Source: Ignavibacteria bacterium
GTDB taxonomy: Bacteria; Bacteroidota; Ignavibacteria; Kapaibacteriales; UBA2268
Direction: 5' to 3'
Assembly: GCA_026417135.1 (NCBI GenBank)
Contig: JAOADV010000014.1
Coordinates: forward strand, 1-56,558
Length of the DNA stretch: 56,558 bases
The position numbers and the translations under genes were made by a program. The notes beneath the pieces are model-generated. The model worked only from the letters and a program-made list of their open reading frames with translations. It did not search any database and had not been told where the DNA came from. Positions 36,076 through 45,232 of the stretch are shown here, in pieces (position 1 is the first letter of the stretch; each line of letters begins with the position of its first letter).

Positions 36076-37512
36076 TTAGAAGAAAATCCAAAAGTAAATA
36101 GAAATAACCAAGATACCAATAAGGTTTAGTAAGAATCCGACCTTAGCCATTTCTTTTATTGAAATTAGACCGCTACTAAAGACAATAGCATTTGGTGGGG
36201 TTGCAATTGGAAACATATAAGCTAACGATGCAGAGATTGTTGCTGGCACCATAAGTTTAATCGGGGAAAGACCAAGCAATCGTGATATCGATGCAATTAT
36301 AGGTAAAAATGACGAAGCTACCGCTGTATTCGAAGAAAATTCAGTGAAGAAAATTACAGCAGTGCAAATTATTATCAATAAGATTAGGGGATGTGGATGA
36401 ATTAGATTCAACAAATTTTGTGCAATTAAATCGGAAAGACCAGTTCTGTTAAGTCCATTTGCAAGAGCAAAGCCACCTCCCATAAGTAAAATTATTTCCC
36501 AAGGAACTTTGGACAAATCGCCAGTAGCGAGAATTTTTGAGCTTTCACCTCTAACTCGAATTGGAAGCAAGAACAAAAGAATAGCCGAAAAAATTGCGAC
36601 GGTCGAATCGTCGATGTAATTGGAAACCCCAAGAAGTTCGGACCAACCGGGAATTTTGAAAAAACCAAATTCAATCGGCGACCGAAATATCCAAAGAAAG
36701 CAAGTTAAACAGAAAATTGCAAAAGTAATTCTTTGATTCGGAGTTAACTTATCCGAAGTTTTAATTATGCTTTCCTTGGGGAAAATATTTCGTGGTAGTT
36801 TTTGTAGGAAAATAAGCCTAAGTAACAAAAATTGAATGCTAATAAGAATTAAAGACAACGGAAAAGCGACTTTCAGCCATTGAAAGAAAGTGATTTGTGG
36901 TAATTCCGGATAGTTAATTTGATAAATCTTTTGAAGTATTAAATTTGGGGGTGTCCCAATCAGAGTTGCTGTTCCTCCAACCGAAGCCGAATAGGCAATA
37001 GTCAAAAGCAATGCTTTAGCAAGGTTGCGACTTTCTTGTTCGGAAAAACTTGTAGGTATCTGTCGGATGATTGATAAAACAATTGGTAACATAATTATTG
37101 CCGAAGCTGTGTTGGATATAAACATAGAAAGTACCCACGTCGATAGGGTAAACGAAAGAAGTAGCCCATCTTTGCTGCTACCAAGAAAATTAATTAATCG
37201 AATCGAAATCAGTCTATGTAGGTTTGTTTTTTCGATAGCAATTGCAAGAAGAAAACCACCAAGAAAGAGGAAAATAGTCGAATTCATATATTCGACTGCG
37301 ACTTCTGTTGCTTTTGCAATGTTTAGAACTGGAAATAATATGATTGGTAAAAGTGCGGTTATAGCCAAGGGTAAGCTTTCTGTCAGCCAAAGTAAAACCA
37401 TTAAAACCAAAACCGCGAACATTTTCGAAGCTATCGGATTGGATGGTGCAATTGGGACGAACAAAAAAACACAGAAAATAACAAAACAAAATAATACACC
37501 AATATCCTTCAT
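36076..37512 (-). CDS. SLC13/DASS family sodium:dicarboxylate or sulfate symporter
   Basis: 478 residues with about 11-12 hydrophobic helices. The two conserved SNT sodium/substrate motifs are present: FISNTASAIIMLPI in the first half and EFSSNTAVASSFLPI in the second. GGTATLIGTPPNLIL and FPIATPPNAIVF fit the same family. It probably imports dicarboxylates such as succinate, fitting the methylmalonyl-CoA/succinyl-CoA metabolism nearby, but the substrate cannot be read from sequence. It is upstream-adjacent to a glycosyltransferase (six bases), probably in one transcript. Confidence 0.9.
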   Translation of the reverse strand: MKDIGVLFCFVIFCVFLFVPIAPSNPIASKMFAVLVLMVLLWLTESLPLAITALLPIILFPVLNIAKATEVAVEYMNSTIFLFLGGFLLAIAIEKTNLHRLISIRLINFLGSSKDGLLLSFTLSTWVLSMFISNTASAIIMLPIVLSIIRQIPTSFSEQESRNLAKALLLTIAYSASVGGTATLIGTPPNLILQKIYQINYPELPQITFFQWLKVAFPLSLILISIQFLLLRLIFLQKLPRNIFPKESIIKTSDKLTPNQRITFAIFCLTCFLWIFRSPIEFGFFKIPGWSELLGVSNYIDDSTVAIFSAILLFLLPIRVRGESSKILATGDLSKVPWEIILLMGGGFALANGLNRTGLSDLIAQNLLNLIHPHPLILLIIICTAVIFFTEFSSNTAVASSFLPIIASISRLLGLSPIKLMVPATISASLAYMFPIATPPNAIVFSSGLISIKEMAKVGFLLNLIGILVISIYFWIFF

Positions 37513-37517
37513 TTAAT

Positions 37518-38654
37518 TTAAGATTTTAGTTCGACAGTCGAGTCATCTAAAACGTTTTGTCGTAATTCTTGAATTCTGTTAAAAAAATCTTTAAACAAGT
37601 CCTTTGCAATTAATGTGTTTTTTAAAGATTTTGCTGGGGTAAGCGAAGCATTTAGGTCGTCGAAATAAATGAAATCGCAATTCCAATATGGAAAGTCGCC
37701 GACGTTAGTTGATTTCATAATTGGAATAATACCAAAATAAAGATATTCGAATAATTTAGTTGGGAAAGATACTTTGTTTAGTAAGTGGTCTTCCCGAAGA
37801 ATAAACCCATAGTTGGCAAATTTGTAGAAGGATGGTAATTCTTCGGGCTTTGCAAACAAAATAAAAACGTTAGGATGTGGAAATAATTCAAATTTTCGAG
37901 CGATTTTTTTCATTTCTCCGAGATTTGCAGTCAACAGAAAAGCTTTGTATCGCGGATTAAGCGGAACGAGTTCTTGTAATTTTTTCATCATTAGTTCTAC
38001 ATTTTGCCACAATTCCGTGCTTCCAGAATAAATAAAAACTACATCGTCTTCGGATATTCCGAATTTATTTCGCAATTCTGTATGACTTTTGCTTGAATCG
38101 AAAGAAGTTAATGATTGAGTTAAATTTGGCAAAACAAAGGTTTTTTTTTCACGAAGAAACGAGTATTTTTTTATGTAATATTCCTCGAAGCTTCTCGACA
38201 CAAATACTACATTTCGACAACGGCGAAGAGTTTGGTATTCGAGCCACAAAAATAATTTCGATTTAAATTTTTCTCCATAATAATCCAGTTCTTCGGGAAT
38301 TGCCCCGTGTAGGTCGAGCGTTATTTGTTTATTCTTTGGTAAGAGGAAAAAGTAAGGCAAAATTCTGTAAAGGTATAATAAGGAGTGAATGTATATATGT
38401 TTTGCTCTGAACAATAGATTGGTTATAGTCAATGGATGTAAAAATTGATTAACAGTTATAACCGTAACATTGCCAAATGTTCTGATATTTTTTTTAAAAA
38501 ATGGTTTTCGGAAAATTTCGAGATAGATTCTCGAAACATTGGTAAAAGCTTTGTCTATTTCGTTTATTCTCTGTTGATATCCATCAATTCTAAAAGGTTG
38601 AATTGGGTTGTTTGCTAAAAAGAGCAACTCAATTGTTTCGGGTAAATTTATCAA
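37518..38654 (-). CDS. Glycosyltransferase, GT-B fold (GT4-like)
   Basis: 378 residues. The C-terminal half matches GT4-type enzymes: VVFIYSGSTELWQNVELMMK, FILFAKPEELPSFYKFANYG and the SFPTKLFEYLYFGIIPIM segment, which is the donor-binding E-x7-E-like region. The N-terminal half has HPLTITNLLFRAKHIYIHSL, DLHGAIPEE and VFVSRSFEEYY typical of acceptor-side domains. The start is TTG, overlapping the preceding stop as TTGA. Probable role in cell-surface polysaccharide; acceptor and donor unknown. Confidence 0.82.
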   Translation of the reverse strand: MINLPETIELLFLANNPIQPFRIDGYQQRINEIDKAFTNVSRIYLEIFRKPFFKKNIRTFGNVTVITVNQFLHPLTITNLLFRAKHIYIHSLLYLYRILPYFFLLPKNKQITLDLHGAIPEELDYYGEKFKSKLFLWLEYQTLRRCRNVVFVSRSFEEYYIKKYSFLREKKTFVLPNLTQSLTSFDSSKSHTELRNKFGISEDDVVFIYSGSTELWQNVELMMKKLQELVPLNPRYKAFLLTANLGEMKKIARKFELFPHPNVFILFAKPEELPSFYKFANYGFILREDHLLNKVSFPTKLFEYLYFGIIPIMKSTNVGDFPYWNCDFIYFDDLNASLTPAKSLKNTLIAKDLFKDFFNRIQELRQNVLDDSTVELKS

Positions 38655-39379
38655 CGTTCTAATCTAATTCTTTTCCTAATAACTTTGGAGTTTTTTATAA
38701 ATATCTCGCCAATATAATCTCCTCTTGGAAGTGGACGACCTAAATCGTCTTTACCATCCCAAATGAAACTGTAAGTACCGCTTTTTTGGTGGCCTTCGAA
38801 AATTTTAGCGACAATCAATGCTTGTTCAGAATAAATGACAATCCGAACTTCTGTGTCGAAATCCAAAGTATATTGCAGTTTTGGGGAGACATCTTCGATT
38901 AACCCGAAAAAAGAGACAATTGAAGCTAGCGGAACTTGTAGCCCAAAAGGCTTGTAAGTTTGTATGAACGGAATACTTTGCGAGCGGATTAAGCCATATT
39001 GATACAGCACAATTTCTTGTGGTAGTGGTAAATACATCTCCACTGGGATTTGTAAGTTCTTCCTTAAAATTTCTTCTTGGCTAATTCCTTGTAATTTTTT
39101 TTGTAAGAGGACTTGTGGTTCAGTTACTTTCATATCGAAATAAAAACGAGCTTCGGGGGATACATCAACCTTTTTAGCGTTGCGGAAATAACTATCTTGC
39201 TCTGGGGTAGTTTCGATTTTAAGCGGACCGGGCATAGGGCTTGATTGTGGCTTATCTTGTTTTGCCCAGAGCATCGTGGCTTGGTTTAAGAATGTTGAGA
39301 AGAGGAGATAAATAACAAGAAGAGTTATTAGAAAAAAATTTTTATGTATCGAGATTAACAACACTTTCGAAAAATACAT
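38651..39379 (-). CDS. Exported protein with FlgD-like Ig domain
   Basis: 242 residues. It has an N-terminal hydrophobic segment (FFLITLLVIYLLFSTFLNQA), probably a signal peptide or anchor. A proline-rich linker follows. The last 80 residues (TEVRIVIYSEQALIVAKIFE, then GTYSFIWDGKDDLGRPLPRG, DYIGEIFI) match the FlgD Ig-like fold with its W-D-G-x-D-x-x-G-x-x-x-P-x-G-x-Y signature. In this phylum the domain is common in secreted proteins outside flagella. The stop overlaps the glycosyltransferase start (TTGA), so a surface role is likelier than the flagellar hook. Confidence 0.75.
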   Translation of the reverse strand: MYFSKVLLISIHKNFFLITLLVIYLLFSTFLNQATMLWAKQDKPQSSPMPGPLKIETTPEQDSYFRNAKKVDVSPEARFYFDMKVTEPQVLLQKKLQGISQEEILRKNLQIPVEMYLPLPQEIVLYQYGLIRSQSIPFIQTYKPFGLQVPLASIVSFFGLIEDVSPKLQYTLDFDTEVRIVIYSEQALIVAKIFEGHQKSGTYSFIWDGKDDLGRPLPRGDYIGEIFIKNSKVIRKRIRLER

Positions 39380-39449
39380 TAAAATACAAATTTAAAGAAT
39401 TGTAATTAAAATATTAATGAGTAATTTTGTCTGGTTGATTTAATGAAGT

Positions 39450-40658
39450 ATGTTTTCCGAAGGAGTATTATTCAAGGAACTATTCAAAGGATTTATCGTT
39501 CTTAGGTGGAACGATAAGTTGCGACCAATCGAGCTAATAGAAATGGATAAACACGCCCACAAAATGATGATTGCTTGGGTTATTGGAAAATACGAAGAGA
39601 AAAAAGGGAAAAAAGTCGATTGGCACAATATCATCCGAGGCGGAGTTTTCGAATTGCTTCGACGCATTGTTCTACGCGATATTAAAAATCCTATTTATTT
39701 TAGAATTCAGAAAGAATTTAAAGATATCTATCGTAAATTGAACCAGTGGGTTTACGATTACTTTACCCAAAAAATTTCGAATTCTATACTCCTTGAAGAA
39801 CTTAAAGCATACCTTATCGAAGAAGATTTACTCGACGAGTTTAGCAGTAAAATCTTAGCATCTGCACATAAATATTCAAGCTATTTAGAGTTTTTGTTGA
39901 TTAAACAAATTAACCCTACTGGGTTCGAGATTCAAGATATCGAGCGTTCAATGTATAACGATATTTATCAATATCTCGACTTAGAAGGAATTCAAAAACT
40001 TGTTACTCGGCAAAAGGTAGCCGATTTTATCGAACTTTGTGGGCAACTTCGTTTCCAAATCCGTTGGTCGCAAACGCCCAGAATCCCAAGAACTTCAGTC
40101 TTGGGGCATTCTATGTTCGTTGCTACTGCTACATATTTTTTTGCAAGAGATAATAATGCTTGTCCACAAAGGATATATAACAATTTTTTCGGGGGCTTAT
40201 TCCACGATTTACCCGAAACACTTACACGCGACATAATTTCGCCAGTGAAGACTTCGTCCGAAGATTTTCAAAGATTAATCTGGGAACTTGAACAACAACT
40301 TGCAGAAAAGCACATTTATCCGTTGATAGAAGATGAGTGGATTGACGAACTTCGCTACTTTACGCTTGATGAATTCACGAATAAAATTAAAATCGATGGA
40401 AAAATTACTCCTGACTTGGGGGTCGAAGAAATTAATCAAAAATACAACGAGGATTACTTCGAACCTTACGATGGGGAACTAATTCGCGCTGCCGACCAAA
40501 TGGCAGCCTTTCTCGAAGCAAAAACTTCCATCGATTATGGGGTTAAAAGTTCCGATTTAAGCACCGCTGTCGAAGATATACCTAAACGTTATTGTAAATC
40601 GATTGGGCAAGTAGATTTTCGACGGATTTATGAACAACTTGAATCGAACGATAATTGA
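39450..40658 (+). CDS. HD-domain phosphohydrolase with a degenerate second HD repeat
   Basis: 402 residues. The C-terminal half carries an HD domain: H220 (LGHSMFVATATYFFA), H252-D253 (GLFHDLPETLTRDIISPVK) and a later aspartate region (ELIRAADQMAAFLEA), like YfbR-type nucleotidases. The N-terminal half looks like a decayed copy: H35/H37 (MDKHAHKMMIAWVIG) then FELLRRIVLRDIKNP at 67-81 aligning with the FHDLPETLTRDIISP of the active copy, but without the metal-binding HD. So the protein is probably a fused pseudo-dimer. Substrate may be a nucleotide. It overlaps the eIF2B-like gene by 29 bases and is divergent from the FlgD-like gene. Confidence 0.8.
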   Translation: MFSEGVLFKELFKGFIVLRWNDKLRPIELIEMDKHAHKMMIAWVIGKYEEKKGKKVDWHNIIRGGVFELLRRIVLRDIKNPIYFRIQKEFKDIYRKLNQWVYDYFTQKISNSILLEELKAYLIEEDLLDEFSSKILASAHKYSSYLEFLLIKQINPTGFEIQDIERSMYNDIYQYLDLEGIQKLVTRQKVADFIELCGQLRFQIRWSQTPRIPRTSVLGHSMFVATATYFFARDNNACPQRIYNNFFGGLFHDLPETLTRDIISPVKTSSEDFQRLIWELEQQLAEKHIYPLIEDEWIDELRYFTLDEFTNKIKIDGKITPDLGVEEINQKYNEDYFEPYDGELIRAADQMAAFLEAKTSIDYGVKSSDLSTAVEDIPKRYCKSIGQVDFRRIYEQLESNDN

Positions 40659-41421
40659 GAAAATCGATTCTATTCGAAACGACCTCGAAAGTGGAAGTAC
40701 TACAATCTTGAAAAATTCAATTCAAGTAATTTTGGATATTAATAGTCAGTATGTTTTGGACCAAGCAATGCTTGGCGAAATTGTAAAGGAATTGATTTGT
40801 GCAAAGCCTACAATGTCCGCCCCAAAGAATGTTCTGTCAAAAATATACAATGAGGTTGAAGCAGAAGGAATAGGCATTTTAACGGATATATGCAATCAAA
40901 TGTTGGAAAAAATAAATACTTCGAGCCAAAACACAACTCGGCTGGCAAGCGAATTTTTTCGTTTGCGTTACATTTCGAAGAATAAAACAATCTTATCCAC
41001 ATCGTTTAGCTCGGCTGTAATAAGAGTAATCGAAGAACTTAGCAAAACAGATAACTTAAAAGTTGTTGCAGTAGAATCGAAAATGGGGGAATTCGACTAT
41101 TCATTTGCTCTTGTCGAAACTTGTAGGAAATTCGGCGCCGAAACTTTGATTCTTTCGTTCTCGGAAATCGAAAATTTGGCATACCCTATTGATTTTGCAA
41201 TAATAGGGGCAGATTGTGTAGCAAAAGACGTTGAAGTTGTCAATGGAACTCCTTCGTTTTTGCTTGCTAAGTTTTGTCAAGCCAAGAAAATTCCTTTCTA
41301 TGTTGTAGCCGAATCTTTTAAATTTTCGAATAAATGCTTAACAGAAGAAGGGTTCGATAGAATTCCTTGGAATTACATTACGGATATACTTAGTGATTCA
41401 CTTTTTGAACTATGGAAGTAG
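40630..41421 (+). CDS. eIF2B-like / sugar-phosphate isomerase family protein
   Basis: 263 residues. The second half matches the eIF2B alpha/beta/delta, MtnA and ribose-1,5-bisphosphate isomerase superfamily: LVETCRKFGAETLILSFSEI, DFAIIGADCVAKDVEVVNGT (with the catalytic aspartate region GADCV) and KIPFYVVAESFKFS. The N-terminal helical part is divergent and short. Candidate reactions are aldose-ketose isomerisation of a sugar phosphate; the usual R-G-A-A catalytic loop of MtnA is not seen. It is translationally tied to the HD phosphohydrolase (29-base overlap), so a joint role in nucleotide or sugar-phosphate salvage is a reasonable guess. It converges on the carboxypeptidase with seven bases between. 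Confidence 0.75.
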   Translation: MNNLNRTIIEKIDSIRNDLESGSTTILKNSIQVILDINSQYVLDQAMLGEIVKELICAKPTMSAPKNVLSKIYNEVEAEGIGILTDICNQMLEKINTSSQNTTRLASEFFRLRYISKNKTILSTSFSSAVIRVIEELSKTDNLKVVAVESKMGEFDYSFALVETCRKFGAETLILSFSEIENLAYPIDFAIIGADCVAKDVEVVNGTPSFLLAKFCQAKKIPFYVVAESFKFSNKCLTEEGFDRIPWNYITDILSDSLFELWK

Positions 41422-41428
41422 GCCAATA

Positions 41429-42472
41429 TTACATTACGACATTTTCTAAATATTGTAAAATTCCTTTTTCTGCGTCAAAGTAAGCTTTTGCTCCAATGGG
41501 AATGGTTGCTTGGTCGGGGGTATGTCCTAAACAAAGTCCATAAGCACTTGGCTTTTTTAAAGGTTTGAAATAATAATCCAAAACTTCGCCCAGCGAGAAA
41601 TCCCAAACATTTTGATTAGTAGTTAAGCAATCAATGCATTCCCCAAAAATAATTCCATTGACTTGGTTTAGCTTTTTGGCAAGTCGAAGTTGGTTTAGCA
41701 TACGGTCGATACGATAGGGGTCCTCTTGTACATCCTCGAGAAACAAAATAGAATTTTGAAAGTCATATTCAAAGTCTGTTCCTAAAAGCGAACAAATAAT
41801 TGAAAGGTTACCCCCAATTACTTTACCTTCGCTTGAACCGGGATAAATTGTTCTAAGAAAATGTGAACTTCTAATTTTTTCAGATTCGCTTGGATTTTGA
41901 ATTTTTGGTTTTGTTTCGAGCCCAAAAATAACTTTCTTTAAGTTTTCGAAGGAATATTGCGTAAAAGGAGAAAGCAACATAGGGCCGTGGAAAGTAACCA
42001 TTTTTGCAAATTTATTGAATGCGATATGTAAAGCAGTTGTATCGCTGTATCCAACGAAAATCTTGGGATTGGAGCTTATAGTCGAGTAATCTATTTCGTC
42101 GAGAAGTTGTCCACTTCCGTAACCTCCACGAATGCAAAAAACTGCTCGAATATCGGGATTACGAAACATATAAACAAGGTCATCGACACGCTCGGCAACT
42201 GAACGAGATTTGTAATTACTTCCTTTCGAAATGCTCCGGGCAAAAGTATAGCGCAAGTTGAGTTTCTCTAAAATTTCCTTGGCACGGATTAATTCGTCGG
42301 GGTTTGGAACAGCGGTTGCTGGCGAGATAACCCCTACAAGGTCATTTTCCCGAAGCTTTTCTGGAATAATCATATTATCATTTCCCTTAATTTTCGAAAA
42401 TATATTTTCAGAAAGAAATGTTATTGATGTGGCAGCTAATAGTCCTAAAAAATTGCGTCTCGATAGTTCCAT
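41429..42472 (-). CDS. LD-carboxypeptidase (S66 family) with a Tat signal
   Basis: 347 residues. It starts MELSRRNFLGLLAATSITFL, a twin-arginine export signal (SRRNFLG), so it is folded before export. The mature part is a peptidase S66/MccF-type domain: VISPATAV, nucleophile S120 in IRGGYGSGQLLDEIDY, the glutamate in LFLEDVQEDPYRIDRM and the histidine in LCLGHTPDQATIPIG. It removes the terminal D-alanine from L,D-tetrapeptides in peptidoglycan recycling. S66 enzymes are often cytoplasmic; Tat export of this one is unusual. purD lies just upstream on the same strand. Confidence 0.9.
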   Translation of the reverse strand: MELSRRNFLGLLAATSITFLSENIFSKIKGNDNMIIPEKLRENDLVGVISPATAVPNPDELIRAKEILEKLNLRYTFARSISKGSNYKSRSVAERVDDLVYMFRNPDIRAVFCIRGGYGSGQLLDEIDYSTISSNPKIFVGYSDTTALHIAFNKFAKMVTFHGPMLLSPFTQYSFENLKKVIFGLETKPKIQNPSESEKIRSSHFLRTIYPGSSEGKVIGGNLSIICSLLGTDFEYDFQNSILFLEDVQEDPYRIDRMLNQLRLAKKLNQVNGIIFGECIDCLTTNQNVWDFSLGEVLDYYFKPLKKPSAYGLCLGHTPDQATIPIGAKAYFDAEKGILQYLENVVM

Positions 42473-42490
42473 TATAAAAAATTTCCAAAT

Positions 42491-43774
42491 TTATGTTGTT
42501 TGATACTTTAATCCTTTTGCTCCAATATCGCGGCGATAATACATATTTTCGAAATAAATTTCGTTGACCCCAGTGTATGCATTATGGATTGAGTCAGCAA
42601 GTGAGTTCCCTATCCCGCAAACGCCAAGTACACGTCCGCCGTTTGTAACAATTTTACCACCTTTTTCCAAAGTTCCAGAGTGAAAAACTAAACAGCCGAG
42701 CGATTCAGCTTTTCGTATTCCACTTATTTCGAAACCCTTTTCGTATAAATCTGGATAGCCCTTCGAAGCGATTATTACGCAACTAACGAATTTATTTTCT
42801 ATTACATTAACGCAATTTTTGTTCAATTTCCCTTGCGCAGCACTTGCGAGCAATTCAAAAAAGTCCCCGTTTACCAAAGGCAAAATTGCTTGTGTCTCTG
42901 GGTCACCAAATCGGCAGTTAAATTCCAATACTTTTGCCTTTCCATCCTTAATCATTAGCCCAGCATAAAGGCATCCAACGAAAGGATAGCCTTCGTTTGC
43001 CATTCCTTTTATTGTTGGTAAAATGATTTCTTCTTCTATTTGTTTCAATAAAGGTTTGGTAACCAAAGGGGTCGGAGAATAGGCGCCCATTCCACCAGTA
43101 TTTTTCCCTTTTTCTCCTTCCAATATTTTTTTGTGGTCCTGAGCCGAGGGTAAAAGAATATAATCTGAACCATCAGTAATAGCAAGAACCGAAGCTTCGT
43201 CCCCTTCCAAATATTCTTCTAAAACAATTGTAAATCCAGAATGACCAAATGCCCCAGCGAACATCCAACGGATTTTTTCTTTCGCATCTTCAAAATTTTC
43301 GGCAATAACGACGCCTTTCCCAGAGGCCAGCCCATCGGCTTTGATAACGAGAGGGAAATTTGCATTCTTTACAAAATCGATGGCTCGTTCTTCTTGGTCT
43401 TTGGTGAAAATTTCAAAATTCGCTGTTGGGATGGAATTTCGTTTCATAAATTCTTTTGCAAATGCTTTCGACGATTCGATTTTCGAAGCAAGTTTCGAAG
43501 GTCCAAAAACAAGAATTTTCTCCTTCGAAAGAATATCGGTTATTCCATTTGCAAGTGGTGCTTCGGGTCCAACAACGACTAAGTCAATGTTTTGCTCGAT
43601 GCAAAACTTTGCTAATGCTGGGTAATTACTTTCATCAATTGGTATATGCTCGGCTAAAGAAAGAATTCCGCTATTGTTACTTGGCGAGAAAATTCTAATC
43701 CTTGTGGTAGATAGTTTAAGTCGCCAAGCAAGTGCGTGTTCACGCCCCCCACTTCCTATAAGTAGAACATTCAT
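42491..43774 (-). CDS. purD: Phosphoribosylamine-glycine ligase
   Basis: Second step of purine synthesis. 427 residues from the ATG at 43774 (MNVLLIGSGGREHALAWRL); a TTG at 43783 would add three. ATP-grasp enzyme with VVGPEAPLANGI, PLVIKADGLASGKGV, the ATP-grasp GGMGAYSPTP and LEFNCRFGDPETQ, which holds metal ligands. Full length and intact. It precedes the carboxypeptidase by 18 bases and has a long, gene-free upstream region. Confidence 0.96.
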   Translation of the reverse strand: MNVLLIGSGGREHALAWRLKLSTTRIRIFSPSNNSGILSLAEHIPIDESNYPALAKFCIEQNIDLVVVGPEAPLANGITDILSKEKILVFGPSKLASKIESSKAFAKEFMKRNSIPTANFEIFTKDQEERAIDFVKNANFPLVIKADGLASGKGVVIAENFEDAKEKIRWMFAGAFGHSGFTIVLEEYLEGDEASVLAITDGSDYILLPSAQDHKKILEGEKGKNTGGMGAYSPTPLVTKPLLKQIEEEIILPTIKGMANEGYPFVGCLYAGLMIKDGKAKVLEFNCRFGDPETQAILPLVNGDFFELLASAAQGKLNKNCVNVIENKFVSCVIIASKGYPDLYEKGFEISGIRKAESLGCLVFHSGTLEKGGKIVTNGGRVLGVCGIGNSLADSIHNAYTGVNEIYFENMYYRRDIGAKGLKYQTT

Positions 43775-44638
43775 CTCAAACAACCAAAAAATGCAAATTT
43801 ACTCAAAGAGTAAAACAGATTTGATTAAAATTTTAAGGAATTTCTATTTAAAGTTTAGAAAATTTTAAAGATTTGTCGTTTCAATTTTGTCTTATACAAC
43901 TTTTTGCAATTGAATAGATTCCCTTGGATTTTCTAGTCCAAAAATACAAAGGCAAAAGCCTTTTTTACAAAAAAAGGAGAAAAATTAGTAGCATTGCTTT
44001 AAACAGACAAAGAATAATTTCTTTCTATTCCAAGAAAAGTCTCGAAGTATTCCCCATTTAATTGAGTTTATTTTCAAATCGAAATGAACTATCGCGAAGA
44101 AGTGAATGGTGCGAATGTGGATATGCGAGCTTCTATCGGAAATTATTAGATTTTAGAATTCAACACCGATAATGTTTTTTTACATCGACAAATGAAAGAT
44201 GAAAATATATTTTACCCAAAATTTCAACACATCACATAGCAAATTGATTTTGTTTTATTCACAATGGAGCGAAGAATTTCGACCCTTTATCGAAAAGTTC
44301 TTTAAACATTTTTTTACTCTTTATAATTGTTTAAGCAAGTAAAACTCAAAGTTTGTCTGTATTTTGGTTACTGAAAAAAGTGGTAAAGTATTAACACAAA
44401 TTGAATTAGTCGAGTTGTCGAGTGCTCACCTAATTTTCTATTTCAACGGGGACCATTCGAATTTTTTGAGAGTACTTATAAATATTTTCCAAAATGCAAC
44501 AAACACAAACTATGATTGGCTAAACAAAGATGGTAATTTTCTTTACCTTTTTGGGGAGATTTCCTAAATTTGAAATGTTATTTACTGACTTTATAAAATT
44601 TTTATTGCTTGTGGAGTGTTTATCATTCAAGGCTGTAA
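43775..44638. other. 864-base stretch without a convincing gene
   Basis: No long open frame with good codon use. A short palindrome, AAAGGC (43948-43953) with GCCTTT (43958-43963) followed by TTT, looks like a small terminator on the plus strand, but no plus-strand gene precedes it. An ATG at 44084 opens only 21 codons (NYREEVNGANVDMRASIGNY) and a TTG-started 67-codon frame at 44364-44567 has no ribosome site or recognisable product. The stretch may hold decayed sequence and the promoters of purD and of the gene at 44639. Confidence 0.6.
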
Positions 44639-45232
44639 ATGGAAAGAGATGATATAATAAAATGGTTCGAAGAAAATCGAAAAAAAGGACAGCCTATTCG
44701 GATACCCGAAGAGATTTACAAAAATTTAACTGTTGAAACCGCATACGAACTTGTTCGACTTTTCGGACATAATACTTTATGCTACCTTCCCAATTCCGAG
44801 GTTCAATTCTTCGAATGGTTGCGTGTAAATGATTACTCCATTTGGGAAGATTTGTGGGGTGGAGTCGACGAAGACCCTTATGTGGTTTCTCTCGCTTTTA
44901 TCCCTCTGCTCTTTCAAAAAACAAGAGGATTCCCAATTTGCGATTTAGCAAACAACGACAATTATTATTTCACCGAAGATTTAATTGTTAAAAAAAGTGC
45001 AAATCTTCTGTTGGAAACGCTAAGGGAGAAATTTTTGAAGAAAGAGCCGCTGACAATTGCTCAAATACTACTTCTTGAAATTTCTGTTGCTCCACTCGAT
45101 ATTTGGCATTTTGCCTATCACCACCGAGTTTCTATCCAAAAAGCAAAGGAGGCTGTAAAAGAGCTTGTCGATGATAATCTTATTATACATTTAAAGAAAG
45201 CGGAGGAAATTGCCGAGTATGTCAAATTTTAG
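44639..45232 (+). CDS. Hypothetical protein
   Basis: 197 residues, no recognised family. It is soluble, acidic, with many aromatics (IWEDLWGGVDEDPYVVSLAF). The last 60 residues read like a winged-helix: LTIAQILLLEISVAPLDIWH, VSIQKAKEAVKELVDDNLII, so nucleic-acid or protein binding is possible. It overlaps the pyruvate kinase start by 14 bases (to 45232 versus ATG 45219), so they share a transcript. Function unknown. Confidence 0.7.
   Translation: MERDDIIKWFEENRKKGQPIRIPEEIYKNLTVETAYELVRLFGHNTLCYLPNSEVQFFEWLRVNDYSIWEDLWGGVDEDPYVVSLAFIPLLFQKTRGFPICDLANNDNYYFTEDLIVKKSANLLLETLREKFLKKEPLTIAQILLLEISVAPLDIWHFAYHHRVSIQKAKEAVKELVDDNLIIHLKKAEEIAEYVKF

Noticed and set aside
44364-44567. 67-codon frame with TTG start
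   Set aside because: No ribosome site, weak coding composition and no recognisable product; described only within the gap entry.
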